A stretch of 64,000 nt of DNA from Liriodendron chinense (taxonomy: Eukaryota; Streptophyta; Magnoliopsida; Magnoliales; Magnoliaceae). The notes beneath the pieces were generated by a model that ran no database searches, had not been told where the DNA came from, and saw only the letters and a list, made by a program, of their open reading frames with translations. The stretch is taken from positions 1,302,001 to 1,366,000 of the forward strand of contig ML058343.1 of NCBI GenBank assembly GCA_003013855.2. Reading direction: 5' to 3'. Position 1 is the first letter of the stretch. Each line of letters opens with the position of its first letter. Shown one piece after another: positions 33,699 to 44,400 of the stretch. A program made the translations under genes and the position numbers.

Positions 33699-33935
33699 GT
33701 CGATTTTGTATTGGACCTGGCAGGGTGATTTGGTTTGGAGGAGTAATGGTGGGAAGTATGCTCTACTCTTTTTTGGGTTTTGGGATTTTCTATTTTTTTG
33801 TTGGTTTTGGGATTTTCTATTTTTTTTGTTTTGGGTAGAATGCTATACAGATGAGATTGTATGAGAACTAATGACTTTCAAGCATAGGAATGATTCTGTT
33901 TTTCAAGTCGGATCACGACTAGTGGGACTAGCATA

Positions 33936-33953
33936 TCCCCAGCAGAGTCGCCA
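33936..33953 (-). other. Primer binding site of the Ogre-like element
   Basis: TGGCGACTCTGCTGGGGA on the minus strand, three bases inside the right LTR. Ogre elements are primed by Arg tRNA at a near-identical site. Confidence 0.85.
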
Positions 33954-33956
33954 TTC

Positions 33957-35469
33957 TGTGGACCCTCGCCGATTCCGTGCTCCCACGCGACATTCCTCCC
34001 TTCCCTTTCGGGAGAAGAAGAAGGCATGAGGTGCGTGAATCGCCGTTTGTGCCACTGGCTTGCCTCGTTCTCGAGGGCTTTGTTTCGACTGTCGTGTTGA
34101 GCTGGATATGTTTAGATGAGTTTATATAAGACCAGAGTCGCCACTAGCCAGTTACTTCGAATCTACAGTCGGCTAGACCCCGTAGAAACGTTAGAGAAGG
34201 GGATCCGAAGATTCCTTTCTCTAAAATGACTCCTTTTAATCTGCGGCCAGAGATTCGAGGTAAGGGATCACGGTTACAGGGTGGGAAGAGGTTAAGCACC
34301 CCACACACTGCCCGTACCGAAGTACGGTCTCTACTTCACAGAATCGATCGAATACTTGAAAGTCTAATTTAATCCTCGTACATTCTCATAGATGACATGA
34401 TGCATGGATGCAGGTTTGAACAGTAAGAGTTTCTGATGGGCAGGTTTCCGTTAACAGGCAAGCCCAGAGCATACGCTTGAACTAACAGGTGCTTTATGCG
34501 AGATGCATGCTGTGTGTTTGAGTAATCAAAGTGCTTTATAGTGAAGCATGAATGCAGGTCTGAACAGTAAGAGTTTCTGATGGGCAGGTTTCCATTAACA
34601 GGCAAGCCCAGAGCATACGCTCAAACTGACAGGTGCTTAATGTAAGACGTATGCAGTGTGTTTGAATGATCAAAGTGCTTGTAGTGAAGCAGGGGGGTTG
34701 GAAGAAAAGTAAATGTTGCACTTATGCTAGATGCGAATGAGATGATGCTGGTAAAAAGGTAGTTAAATGGACGGAGGTGTCGCAAGGATTGACTTTGAGT
34801 GGTTGGATCAAGACTTGGATGGCTTGAGAGACTTGGACCAGTGGTCAGGCTGGGCTGGACCAGGGCTTAGGCTCTTCTCACTCGGGCTCTCCTTGATGGA
34901 GAAATGGGCTAAAAGGGTGGAGGAAAACTCGGAACGGACGGGTCGCTCTGAACTGGAAGGGATGTTGAAATGAGAAGGGGTGGGGGGTATTTATAGCAGC
35001 GGGCAGTGGCAGTTTGCGTAATTTATCTCGGGCGCCCCCCTACGAACGCTCCTCGGTTTCCAGCGTGTGGTACGGCCATGTCTCGGGGCTGTTGTTTTGA
35101 CTCGGTGAGTTGACTCGGTGGGTTGACTCAGTGGGTCGACTCGGTGATTTGACTCGGTGGGTTGACTCGGCGGGTTGACTCGGTGATTTGACTCGACGGG
35201 TTGACTCGGTGATTTGACTCAGCGGGTTGACTCAGCGCGTTGACTCGGTGAGTTTGACTTTTTAAGGATTTTTTGAATGATTTTTCTTATGGGGGGTTTT
35301 TCAGGCTGATGTTTAGGGGCGAGTTGACTGGGTTCAGGCTTGAGTTGGGCTATAGATTGGGGTTTACAAGGGTGAGTTTGGCTGAGTTTGGACTTTGAAT
35401 TTGGGGGTACGGTCCTCCATTTATTCAGCTATCTCTACCAACAGTGTAGCCGAAGGTGGGGTGTCTACA
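33957..35469 (-). repeat. 5' LTR of the Ogre-like element (1513 bp)
   Basis: Matches the left LTR with about 2-3% substitutions, lacks the hairpin segment and has CTACCAACAGTGTAG near its end that the left copy lacks. The TATA box is TATAAATA in reverse at 34988-34995. Confidence 0.93.
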
Positions 35470-35547
35470 ACAACCCATATAACAAAAACATCAATCGAGC
35501 CTACTCCAATGCTTGTGACATCAAGAGTGGATTAGCTATTACCTGAG

Positions 35548-35721
35548 TAGAGTTGGACACAAGCTGAGTCGAGTCGAGTTCTGACCTGTTCGAGTTACGC
35601 TCATTTAATGACCACACTGGCTTGTGTTCGGCTCTGCTCAGCCTTCGAGCTGGACCAACATGTTTGAGCTGGCTCAACCAAGCTTTCGAACCGAGTTTGA
35701 GCTGAGGGACAAGCTTGGCGT

Positions 35722-35752
<31 letters not shown>

Positions 35753-36120
35753 CGGGCAGCGGAGGCTGCTCGGGTCGTGGACAGACAGACTGGAGAGGGA
35801 GAGAGGGTGAGGGAGAGGCTAGGGTTTGGGATGGGGTCGGGCGCTCGTTCGAATGGAAAAAGGGTTAGACTTCAAGGTTTTGTTTTTAAAATTTTGAGTT
35901 TATATATATATATATATATATATAGCCGAACCGAGTGAGCCGAGTCAAGCTTCGGCTCGAATCGAACTTGGGTCAGCTCGTGCATGGCTCGAAATCTAAA
36001 ACAAGCCTGGAAAACCCGCTCGACTTGATTCGAACCCCCCATTCGAATCAAGCCAAATGGAGCTGGATTGAGCCGAGTCGAGCATGCGAATCGAGCTAGC
36101 TCGACTCGTGTACAGCTCTA
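35548..36120. mobile_element. hAT-like non-autonomous element nested in the foldback arm
   Basis: Ends TAGAGTTGGACACAAGCTGAG and CTCGACTCGTGTACAGCTCTA form an imperfect inverted repeat. The flanks TACCTGAG and TCCCCAAG are diverged forms of the family sequence TACCCAAG at this point, consistent with an 8-bp duplication. The inside holds GA and TA microsatellites (35731-35750, 35901-35924) and CTCGA-rich sequence. Confidence 0.6.
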
Positions 36121-36565
36121 TCCCCAAGTAACACCTTAGTGGTTGTTATCCTAACCGTGTGGGGCCACCTTGATGTATTTTTTTTATATCCACACCCTCC
36201 ATCTATTTTTTCATCTCATTTTAAGACACAATCCCAAATCACAAGAAGATAAATATCTCAGTTGGATCATACTAATAGAAATAGTGATAAATAATCGTTA
36301 AAAACTTTTTGTGGGCTGCAAAAGTTTTGGATCAATCTGATCTCTCTAATTTTCCTTCATTGAAGGATTGCAAATAAACGGTACGAAACCCTTATGATTG
36401 GCCCTTTGGAATTTTTAACGGTGAGGCACTCAATCACTGCTGTTTCCTATGGTATGGTCCACCTGAGATTTGGATCTGCATAAGTTTTAGTACCCCACCA
36501 TAAAATGGACCGGAGAAACATATGGACATCGTGGATACACAACAAACCATCAAGGTGGGCCCCAC

Positions 36566-36753
36566 GCGTGTCTCGCCTGCTTAGTCCAGCTGGAAGACGC
36601 CTAGGCGTTTCAACAGCAGGTCTCAGGTCGAGTGCTAAGGAGACACACTGACCCCACTATTGGGTGGGAGCATCGTGTGACTAACAAAGTGGGTGTGTTG
36701 CCTACCGAACAGGGTAGGTGCGTTGCATTACTAAAAAAAAAAAAAAAAAAAAA
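36566..36753 (+). mobile_element. tRNA-derived SINE with poly(A) tail
   Basis: This 188-bp insertion ends in 21 A residues (36733-36753) and is flanked by exact GTGGGCCCCAC copies at 36555-36565 and 36754-36764. An A-box-like TAGTCCAGCTGG (36582-36593) and a B-box-like GGTCGAGTGC (36626-36635) are about 32 bp apart, as in Pol III promoters of tRNA-derived SINEs. Other family members show the target box only once, so the second copy is a target duplication. Confidence 0.75.
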
Positions 36754-36826
36754 GTGGGCCCCACAGTAGGCGTAACACCCACTTAGCTGTTACCCAGTTA
36801 ACACATAATCCGCTCCCGTGACATCG

Positions 36827-37484
36827 GCGTCACGTCACCAATGTAACATGTGGTTTTGCACACATCACGGTGGGCAGGCCATACAGTTGTAGGAAATTCT
36901 CAGTTGTTAATCAAGTGGTGCTCTTACTCTAAACTATGGCGGTCAAGTAATCAAGCCCCATCTCCATTGGTTAATCTTTTAACCGCTCACGGTCTGATGA
37001 CCAGACCAGCCGGTTTTTTGTCACGGCATGTAACTGGTAAGGCCCACTTGATGTCTACAAGCCACACGTGCCACACGTGCTGAAAGTAGGAAAGATAAGG
37101 AATCCTGGTTAAAAGACGTTGACGCGCATTGCCTGCTACGGCCTTTCCCTGGAACTTCCTGCGAGGTTTCACACCCATCCTGGGAGGTTTCAACCCTAGG
37201 CATTTCTCTGCCCACTTTTCCTATTCATGTGGAGTTTTGGCTGCCTCATTATTGGTCCATGTCCTAACATGATCTGAAAAGGATGGACGGGGTGGATTTC
37301 TTATGGACGGTCGAGATAGTTTATAGAAAATAGGTCCAATCAGCAATTTGATCCATCCATTTTTAGAGCTCTTCACCGATTGAGAGTGCACTAGTTTGTT
37401 CTGGACTTAAATGGACAGTTCAGATCGGACCGTAACTTACCCTATCATCTGTCCCATCAACATGCCGCTTGCATAGGACGTCAA
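36827..37484. other. No gene recognised
   Basis: Short fragments resembling foldback boxes (GATGGACGGGGTGGATTTC, about 37282) occur, but no complete element or coding region. Confidence 0.4.
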
Positions 37485-37948
37485 TAGAGAGCGGATTAGG
37501 TGCGGCAGTTGCACTTACCATGGGGTTACCGTGGGTCTAACTTTGATGTGTGCATCATGTATTTATGCCGTCCATCCGTTTTTCTTGATCATTTTAGGCC
37601 ATTATCCGAAAAATGAAGCATATCCAATTATCAGGTGGACCACACCTTAAGAAATAGTGGTGATTCACCATTAATGGGACATAAAAGTTTTGTATCAAGC
37701 TGATACTTGTTTCCCCCTTTATCCAGCCTTATTTGACCTTATCAAGAAATTGGATGGTAAATAAATACTACAGAAACATTAAGGTGTACCTTAAAAAAAA
37801 ATTAATGGTAGGACAATCAATTACCACTATTTCTTATGAGATTGTCCACCTGCTAATTGGATATGCTTAATTTTTTTATAATACCCTAAAATAATATGAA
37901 AAATGGATGGACAGCATGGATACATAATAAATACATCAAGGTGGGCCC

Positions 37949-38477
37949 TGTTGATGCCGAAAGTTGGTCAACAGACGAGGTGAGATAACCTTCACGCGAA
38001 CTGGTGGTTGTGATTGGTCTCCGGGCAGGTATAGGGCCAGGACTTCTATGATTGATCCGCTTGTTCCTGTAAAATAAAGGAAAGCAAAGAAAGGGGGTGG
38101 CTGGGATCCAGCCGTTAGCCCTCCGATGCCTAAGTAAGTCTTTGTTTCTAGGATCGTAAAGATTCTTTTTGAATTGAATTTTTTGTGCGTACCTATAATC
38201 AAAGTATCCTCCTGTATTTATAGGCTTCTAAGGATTTCTGGGCTGAGATCATGGCTGATATTCCGCCGAGAATCCAGGCGGATATCTCGGATCGTTCCGA
38301 TCTTGGAGGGATAGAGTTTGATCCCTATGCTGACGAGAATGGAGATGAGCTCGGTAATTATTGGCTTATTATTCATCCGAACTGACCTTTCTAGCAAAAC
38401 GCTGTTTCGAGCTTATTCCTTAGCTCCGAGGTATCGAGCTAAGGTCGGTTTACTATAGCGGGAATTATCCCATAACA
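37949..38477 (-). repeat. 3' LTR of copy B
   Basis: Plus-strand ends TGTTGATGCCGAAAG and TTATCCCATAACA. The minus-strand TATA box CTATAAATACAGG lies at about 38211-38223. Confidence 0.93.
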
Positions 38478-38495
38478 GCTGCCCCCCTGCTTCCG
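38478..38495 (-). other. Polypurine tract of copy B
   Basis: Minus strand GGAAGCAGGGGGGCAGC abuts the LTR, as in copy A. Confidence 0.85.
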
Positions 38496-38813
38496 AGGTG
38501 GATTTTTCCAGTTAGGAAGTATCTTTAAGCGCAACCGAGCATATTTTTGGCGGCAAAGGCACATTAAATAGGCCGTTTCGAATTTCGAAAAGAGGCAATG
38601 ATGGATGTACGGCGCGACAGGCTTTTATTTCGGCGGACGAATGGCGTGAGGACACGTGGGCTTCGTATCTCTGAACGGACGGACGCAATATTGGTGTCCA
38701 ATGAACGGGCGGATCGTGGCAGGGCGTACCAAAGGTCACGTCGGTTCGCTTTTCAAGACCATGGACGTATGCCGCGTGGCGAAGCATGGAATCGGTACTG
38801 TCACCCGCTACAG

Positions 38814-38821
38814 TATAAATA
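38814..38821 (+). promoter_or_regulatory. TATA box of the antisense gene, copy B
   Basis: TATAAATA, 197 bp upstream of the aORF ATG, within CAGTATAAATACTG. Kept in copy A. Confidence 0.6.
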
Positions 38822-39017
38822 CTGTGTTTAGGGGTTTGTTTCAGAATTTTTCTTCTCTCCCTGCCGCATTCTTCTTTTTCCCTCTTTACGGACCGCTGTG
38901 ATTCCTTCGGAGTCCTCCTGAACTTAGTCTTTTTTGACCTATTTCATTCCGGAGAGTAATCCGGTACGTTCATTCCTGTCCACTTTCTTTTCCTTAGACT
39001 TCCATTTCCAAGGAAAT

Positions 39018-41046
39018 ATGTCTGGTTCAGAGGAAAGCTCCTCCCGGACATTTTCCACTGTCTTACCCGTTGGAGAATCCCGATTAGTGGAAGTCCAATC
39101 TGTTGCTGTTGAGCCCCCGGCGGGAGCTCTGTTAGCAGAGACCCCTTCTTCCTTTGCTTCGGATGAGGTTCCAGTGGCCGGAACCTCAGGGCGTGTTATT
39201 GACAGAATTTCTGATTACCCTGCCGACCTGATCTGGACAACACTTACCCAATCCGACTTGATCAGGCTCAGGTCGGAATACTGTATCCCTGGGGCCATTG
39301 ACCTTAGGCTTCCGGGATTAGATGATTTTTCGACCCGTCCATCCGGAGATCAGGTCACAGTGTACGCTCAATTTTTTTAGGCCAGTTTCCGTCTCCCTCT
39401 TCTTCCTTCTGTGAGGGAATACCTTTCCGCAGTCAATCTAGCTCCAGGCCAGTTAGCTCCTAACTCCTGGAGAACTTTAATCAGTTGCGTCGCTTTATGG
39501 CGCCAAGTCCACGGGTTGGATCCGACCGTAGCCTAGCTGATGAGCCTTTATCAGTTGAAGAGCCATCCCGACTCCAGGAGATGGTTCTATATGTCGCCTC
39601 GGGGGAGGAGAGGACACCGGTTAATAGATGACCATCCTCCCTCGGTCCACGGGTGGAAAGAGGAGTGGTTTCTTGTCTCCAAGGGTTGGGAAGGGGCCCG
39701 ACCCGAAGTCAACTTCCCTGACCGTCGTGTAAATAACTAGTTCTCGGTTCCAGGTCGGGTCAGCCACTATTTTCCTCAGTTTTTTTTCTCTCTCTCTCTC
39801 TCTTTTTTTTTTTGACTAACCTCACTTCTTTTTTGTTGGTCAGTTCGTGGCAATCCTCCTGCCCTCAATCCGAAAGAAGAAGATCGAGTGGTCGCGGTGT
39901 GGGAGCTTGACCCAAGCTTCCGCAGTGTGAAGCTTCTACTATCCTTCGAGACCTTATCTGACTTGGGCATCAATCCCCGAGGTGATCATTCGTGACTACT
40001 GAATAGTTTTGTCTTCATATTTAGATTCACTAACATATCTCTTTTTCTCAGGTATGTCTGCGCCAGCTCCTCGTAGGAAGTCACACGCTCTGACTGCTCA
40101 AGAGAAAGAGCAGATCAGAGAGAAGAAGCGGCAGAAGGTGGCCTCGAGGCGTCCACGAGAACGTCCTTCCGCAACCGATGTTCCCCCAGAACCGACTCCC
40201 GAGGTGATCCCGGAAGCGGCCGTGGCCGAAGTTGAGCTTCCTGATCCCCCGATGGTGCCTCAGCCTCATCCTTCCCAAGTCATAGCCTTTGTGGGGAGCA
40301 CCGAGGCTGGTCCATCTGGGCAACCTGTTCAAGCTACACAGGTCTAATCTTCTTCTGCTATCCGCCGAGGACCAGAGATGCCGCCTCATTTGTATAACTT
40401 ATGCAAATGGGCATATAAGGCAGTTCCTGAAACCGAGGTGGATACGATGGCGAAGGCTCCGGCACTTTCTCTGCTCAACTCTCTAGGGGTCTTTGGAACC
40501 AAGGTATATATATAACTTAGATTTTGTCTGGCTGCAAAAATAACCATTTTATGTACTTTGTGTACTTATTTGTTGGTTATTGTGTAGATGGCCTACGGAT
40601 GCCAGCTTCTTCGGGAGGAGATCACCCGAGATAAGGGGACGATCTCAAGCCTTGAAGGAACACTGGTGGCTACCAAACGTTCCTTAGAGGAGGCTACGAA
40701 ATTTGGGGAGGAGGCGGCCAAGGCCTTGGATGCTCGGGAGCGCGAGATCGCACTTCTCCAAGCCGAGCTATCGAATAAGGAGAGGGCGGAAGCTGAGCTC
40801 ATCATTTAGATTGAAGAGCTGAAGGCGGCCGAAGGGACTGTGCGATCAGACCTGGCGAAGGTCCAATCGGAGTTGGAGGCTAGGGTAGCCGAGGCCGACG
40901 AAATGTTCGACTTCGGCTATGAAAAGTGCCGGATGGCAGTTCAGAGCCGTCATCCGGACTTGGACCTTTCCTTTCTTAACTCCGAGGCGGAGGATGAAGA
41001 CAACTCCACTACTGCCGCCGAGCCGACTGTTGTTCCTCCCTCATAG
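39018..41046 (+). pseudogene. Antisense extra gene (aORF) of copy B, four exons
   Basis: Exons are 39018-39753, 39844-39981, 40052-40503 and 40588-41046, with GT-AG introns that keep the frame (for example CCAG|GTCGGG to GGTCAG|TTCGTG). The N-terminus is MSGSEESSSRTF. The Transposase_28-like region (IRLRSEYCIPGAIDLRLPG, then SHPDSRRWFYMSPRGR) lies in exon 1. Exon 3 is basic then Pro-rich. Exon 4 is a coiled coil with an acidic end (EAEDEDNS). Joined length is about 595 codons with in-frame stops at about 39378, 39535, 39738, 40345 and 40807. Only the first stop is shared with copy A. Function is unknown; it is transcribed, if at all, against the element. Confidence 0.82.
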
Positions 41047-41385
41047 GATGTTTCTATGTTTTTTCTTAGCCCATTTGTTGGGGCCTTGTGTAACATATTC
41101 ATCATGTAATTCTGACCTTTTTGTGGTCTTGCAATTGAAATTCTTCTTTTCTGATCTGTACGTGTACTTTGCCAGATTTTTTATTTAATTGCTCTTTCCG
41201 TTTTGGGTTAATTTCGCTAAATTCATCCGTTTACTTCGTGGCCGAGCAAATTAGATCGTAACCGAAGCGTTTTAGGATTTGCGAAAATAATGGGAGCTTA
41301 AATACAGCTATGGGCGAAATCAGCCTCTGCTCGTATTTTAAATTTCCTGATAAGAGTATAATTTTGAGAAACAAATACTTAGCTC
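41047..41385. other. Spacer between antisense gene and pol of copy B
   Basis: Non-coding; matches 5660-5999 in reverse. Confidence 0.5.
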
Positions 41386-42770
41386 TTATTGATAGTAGAT
41401 TTTCAAGTGCTCCGCATTCCATGGATGGGGTAGGGCTCGACCTTGCATATCTTCAAGCCAGTAAGTCCCGGTCCGAACTGTTTTTATGACTTTGTACGGT
41501 CCATTCCAGTTCGGATTGAATGTACTCGCAATCTTATCCTTCTTTTCTTTTACGTTCCTTCGTAGGACGAGATCTCCCACTCTGAACCGTCTTTCTTTGA
41601 CTCGAGAGTTGTAAAATCTAGCAACACGATGTTGGTAAGCTGCGATCCGAACTTGGGAAGCTTCTCGGGCTTCTTCAAGCAAATCAAGGTTTGTGCGAAG
41701 GTCGTCTTGATTCTGGTCGGGTTGATAGTTATCGATTCGGTTAGTTGGCAGCCCTATCTCGACCGGGAGTACGGCTTCCGCCCCGAACGTTAAGGAGAAG
41801 GGAGTTTCTCCTATTGTTGACCGAGCTGTGGTTCGGTACGCCCATAATACTTCAGGAAGTTGTTCAGCTCAAACTCCTTTGAATTCACCGAGCTTAGTCT
41901 TCAGATGACCTTCAATGATTTTGTTGATGGCTTCGACTTGGCCGTTAGCTTGGGGATGATGAGGAGACGAATAGATATTTTTTATGCCCAAATTTTGGCA
42001 GAATTCTCTGTACTTCGCATTGTCGAACTGAGGCCTGTTCTCAGTGACGATGGTGTTTGGGATGCCGAACCGACATACGATCGACTTCCAGATGAAGTCT
42101 GTTGTTTTCTTCTCAGTGATTTTTGCAAGTGGTTCTGCCTCGACCCACTTTGTAAAATAGTCTACAGCCACGATCGCGTACTTAACTTGCCCCTTGCCAG
42201 TTGGAAGAGGACCGATGATTTCGACTCCCCATTGTGCGAAGGGCTATGGTCCGGACATCAGAGTAAGTTCCTCGGGGGGTACGTGAGGGACTGGTGCAAA
42301 CTTTTGGCATCTATCACATCGTTTGACTATTTCTCGAGCATCTTTTTGAATCGTTGGCCAATAATATCCCTGACGTATCGCTTTCTGGGCCAGCGCTCGA
42401 CTCCCTGAATGGTTTCCGCATGTGCCGGAATGAATTTCTCTTAAGACATAATCGGCTTCATCTGGTCCGAGGCAACGGAGGCTGGGTAACAAAAAACCCT
42501 TCTTATACAATATATCGTCGATCAGTGTATACCGAGCTGACCTATATCGTAACAGTCTTGCTTCGTTCCTCTCTTCGGGTAGAACACCTTCTCGTAGGAA
42601 ATGGATAATTGGTTGCCTCCAGTCAGGATCAGTGGAAACAAGATATACTTCACTGATAGGATCGTCAGTGATGCTTCTTTTGGGGAGGATTTCGATAGGA
42701 ATGGTCCTACCGAGCTCGTCATCTCCTGCCAACGCTAATTTGGTGAGTGAATCTGCATGGGTGTTATGGG
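41386..42770 (-). pseudogene. Integrase of copy B
   Basis: The zinc finger (HSGTCGNH, CDRCQKF) lies in 42244-42470. The core has VDYFTKWVEAEPL near 42165, ENRPQFD near 42030 (DNGPQFD in copy A, so the second catalytic Asp is replaced) and PQANGQVEAINK near 41940. Stops lie near 42243 and 41868. The C-terminal end PHPWNAEHLKIYYQ is intact. Confidence 0.88.
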
Positions 42771-44400
42771 TCCTTGGTACTTGGATGATTTTGCAGTAAT
42801 CGAACCAGGCCGATAATTCTTGATATTTTAATAAATATGCAGACATCTTTTTTCCCTTTGCTTGATATTCTGACGTTGTGTGGCCTACGACCAACTGCGA
42901 ATCGCTGTATACTGTAAGATTTCGGATTCCGATCGCTGAGGCTAATCGTAGCCCGGCAAGAAGAGCCTCGTATTCGGCCTCGTTGTTAGATGCTTTAAAC
43001 CCTAATCTTAGGGCATATTGGACTTTTATGCCATCGGGGGAGGTTAAGATTATCCCTTGCCCCGCAGCCCTGGGAATTTGACGAGCCGTCGACGTGTAAC
43101 TGCCATGTAAGCGCGGTCGTACCTTTTTTCAGAATAGGCTCTTGGATGTCTCCTTTAAGAGTAGCGTCATCTTCAAGGTCAGAAGGGTCAGCGAGCTCAG
43201 TAATGAAGTTGGCCACGGCTTGGCCTTTGATTGCTGTCCGGGGCCGATATTGTATGTCGAATTCACCGAGCTCGATGGCCCAGCGTGCGAGGCGACCTGA
43301 CGTTTCTGGCTTCTGTAGTACTTGCCTCAATGGCTGGTCCGTTAGCACTACTATTGGATGCGCTTGAAAATAAAGTTGTAGCTTTCTTGCTGATGTCATC
43401 AATGCTAGAGCCAACTCTTCCAAGTTGGAATATGGGGTTTCCGCGCTGAGGAGAGCTTTGCTGACGTAGTATATTGGCCTTTGAGTACCTTGATCATCTC
43501 GGATTAAAGCCGAACTTACTGCTGCCGAAGATACAGCCAGGTACAGTAGCAGCTCTTCCCCTTGCACGGGTTTGGACAGCAATGGCGGTGAACCGAGGTA
43601 TGCCTTGAGATCCTGGAAAGCCTGTTCGCATTCTGGCGTCCAGGTCATCTCGTTGAACTTGCGAAGTTGCTTGAAGAACGGAAGGCATCGGTCTGTAGCC
43701 CTGGAAACAAACCTGTTGAGTGCGGCGACCCGCCCTGTGAGACTTTGTATTTCTTTCACGGTGGTTGGTGGACTCATCTCAGCCAATGCACGGATTTTTT
43801 CAGGGTTGATTTTAATTCCTCTCTGATTTACGATGAACCTGAGGAACTTTCCCGACCTTACCCCAAAGGCGCATTTGCCGGGATTGAGTTTCATCCCGTA
43901 TTTTTTCAAGATACTGAACATAGTGCGGAGGTCGTTGACGTGGTCTTCTGACTTCAGACTTTTTACGAGCATATCGTCCATGTAAACTTCCATGATTTTA
44001 CCGATCTGTTCGGCAAACATTTTATTAACCAAACGCTGGTACGTTGCCCCGGCAGTTCTTAAGTCCAAAGGGCATCACCTTGTAACAATACAGCCCTCGA
44101 TCAGTGACAAATGCTATTTTTTGTCTATCGGGAACATGCATCTGGATCTGATTGTACCCGGAGTACGCATCCATGAAACTGAGAAGCTCGTATCCCGAGG
44201 TTGCATCTACGAGCTGATCTATTCTGGGCAGTGGGAAGCTGTCTTTTGGGCAGGCTTTGTTGAGGTCGGTGTAGTCGATGCAGACCCTCCACTTCTCATT
44301 GACTTTTTTAACCAGAACGACATTGGCGAGCCAATCAGGGTAATGGACTTCCTGGATGAAACCAGCTTGTCGCAACTTTTTTTATTTCTTCTTCGATTGC
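42771..44400 (-). pseudogene. Reverse transcriptase and RNase H of copy B
   Basis: WRVCIDYTDLNKACPKD and MDAYSGYNQIQMH lie in 44025-44375. After a frameshift at PFGLKN, the 42995-44068 frame carries a YMDD variant (VYMDDMLVKS) where copy A has YVDD. RNase H follows with VDGSSN; a second frameshift breaks it near 43070. Confidence 0.9.

Larger units (their letters stand above)
22490..35469 (-). mobile_element. Ogre-like (Tat) Ty3/gypsy element with deleted RT/RNase H
   Basis: Two LTRs of about 1.5 kb start TGTGGACCCTCG and end GTGTCTACA and are flanked by ACAAC (22485-22489 and 35470-35474). The PBS TGGCGACTCTGCTGGGGA next to the right LTR is the Arg-tRNA type known for Ogre. Gag, a protease remnant and integrase pieces run right to left. 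RT and RNase H are missing. About 5.5 kb of mostly non-coding, repeat-rich DNA lies between integrase and the polypurine tract. LTRs differ by about 2-3%. Confidence 0.92.
35524..36817. mobile_element. Foldback element with 9-bp duplication, hosting two nested insertions
   Basis: The ends are AGAGTGGATTAGC and ACATAATCCGCTCCC, flanked by GTGACATCA (35515-35523) and GTGACATCG (36818-36826). Once the hAT-like element and the SINE are removed, the arms pair along the family plan. Nine-base duplications with long inverted repeats suggest a Mutator-like non-autonomous element. It has no coding region. Confidence 0.8.

Noticed and set aside
35624..35938. 104-codon ORF with an Arg-Glu repeat
   Set aside because: The RERERE stretch is a GA microsatellite in the hAT-like element.
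36601..36640. Possible tRNA gene from A- and B-box-like motifs
   Set aside because: No cloverleaf could be folded by eye; the poly(A) tail and target duplication indicate a SINE.
41860..42408. 182-codon plus-strand ORF
   Set aside because: Shadow of the integrase on the opposite strand of Tat copy B.
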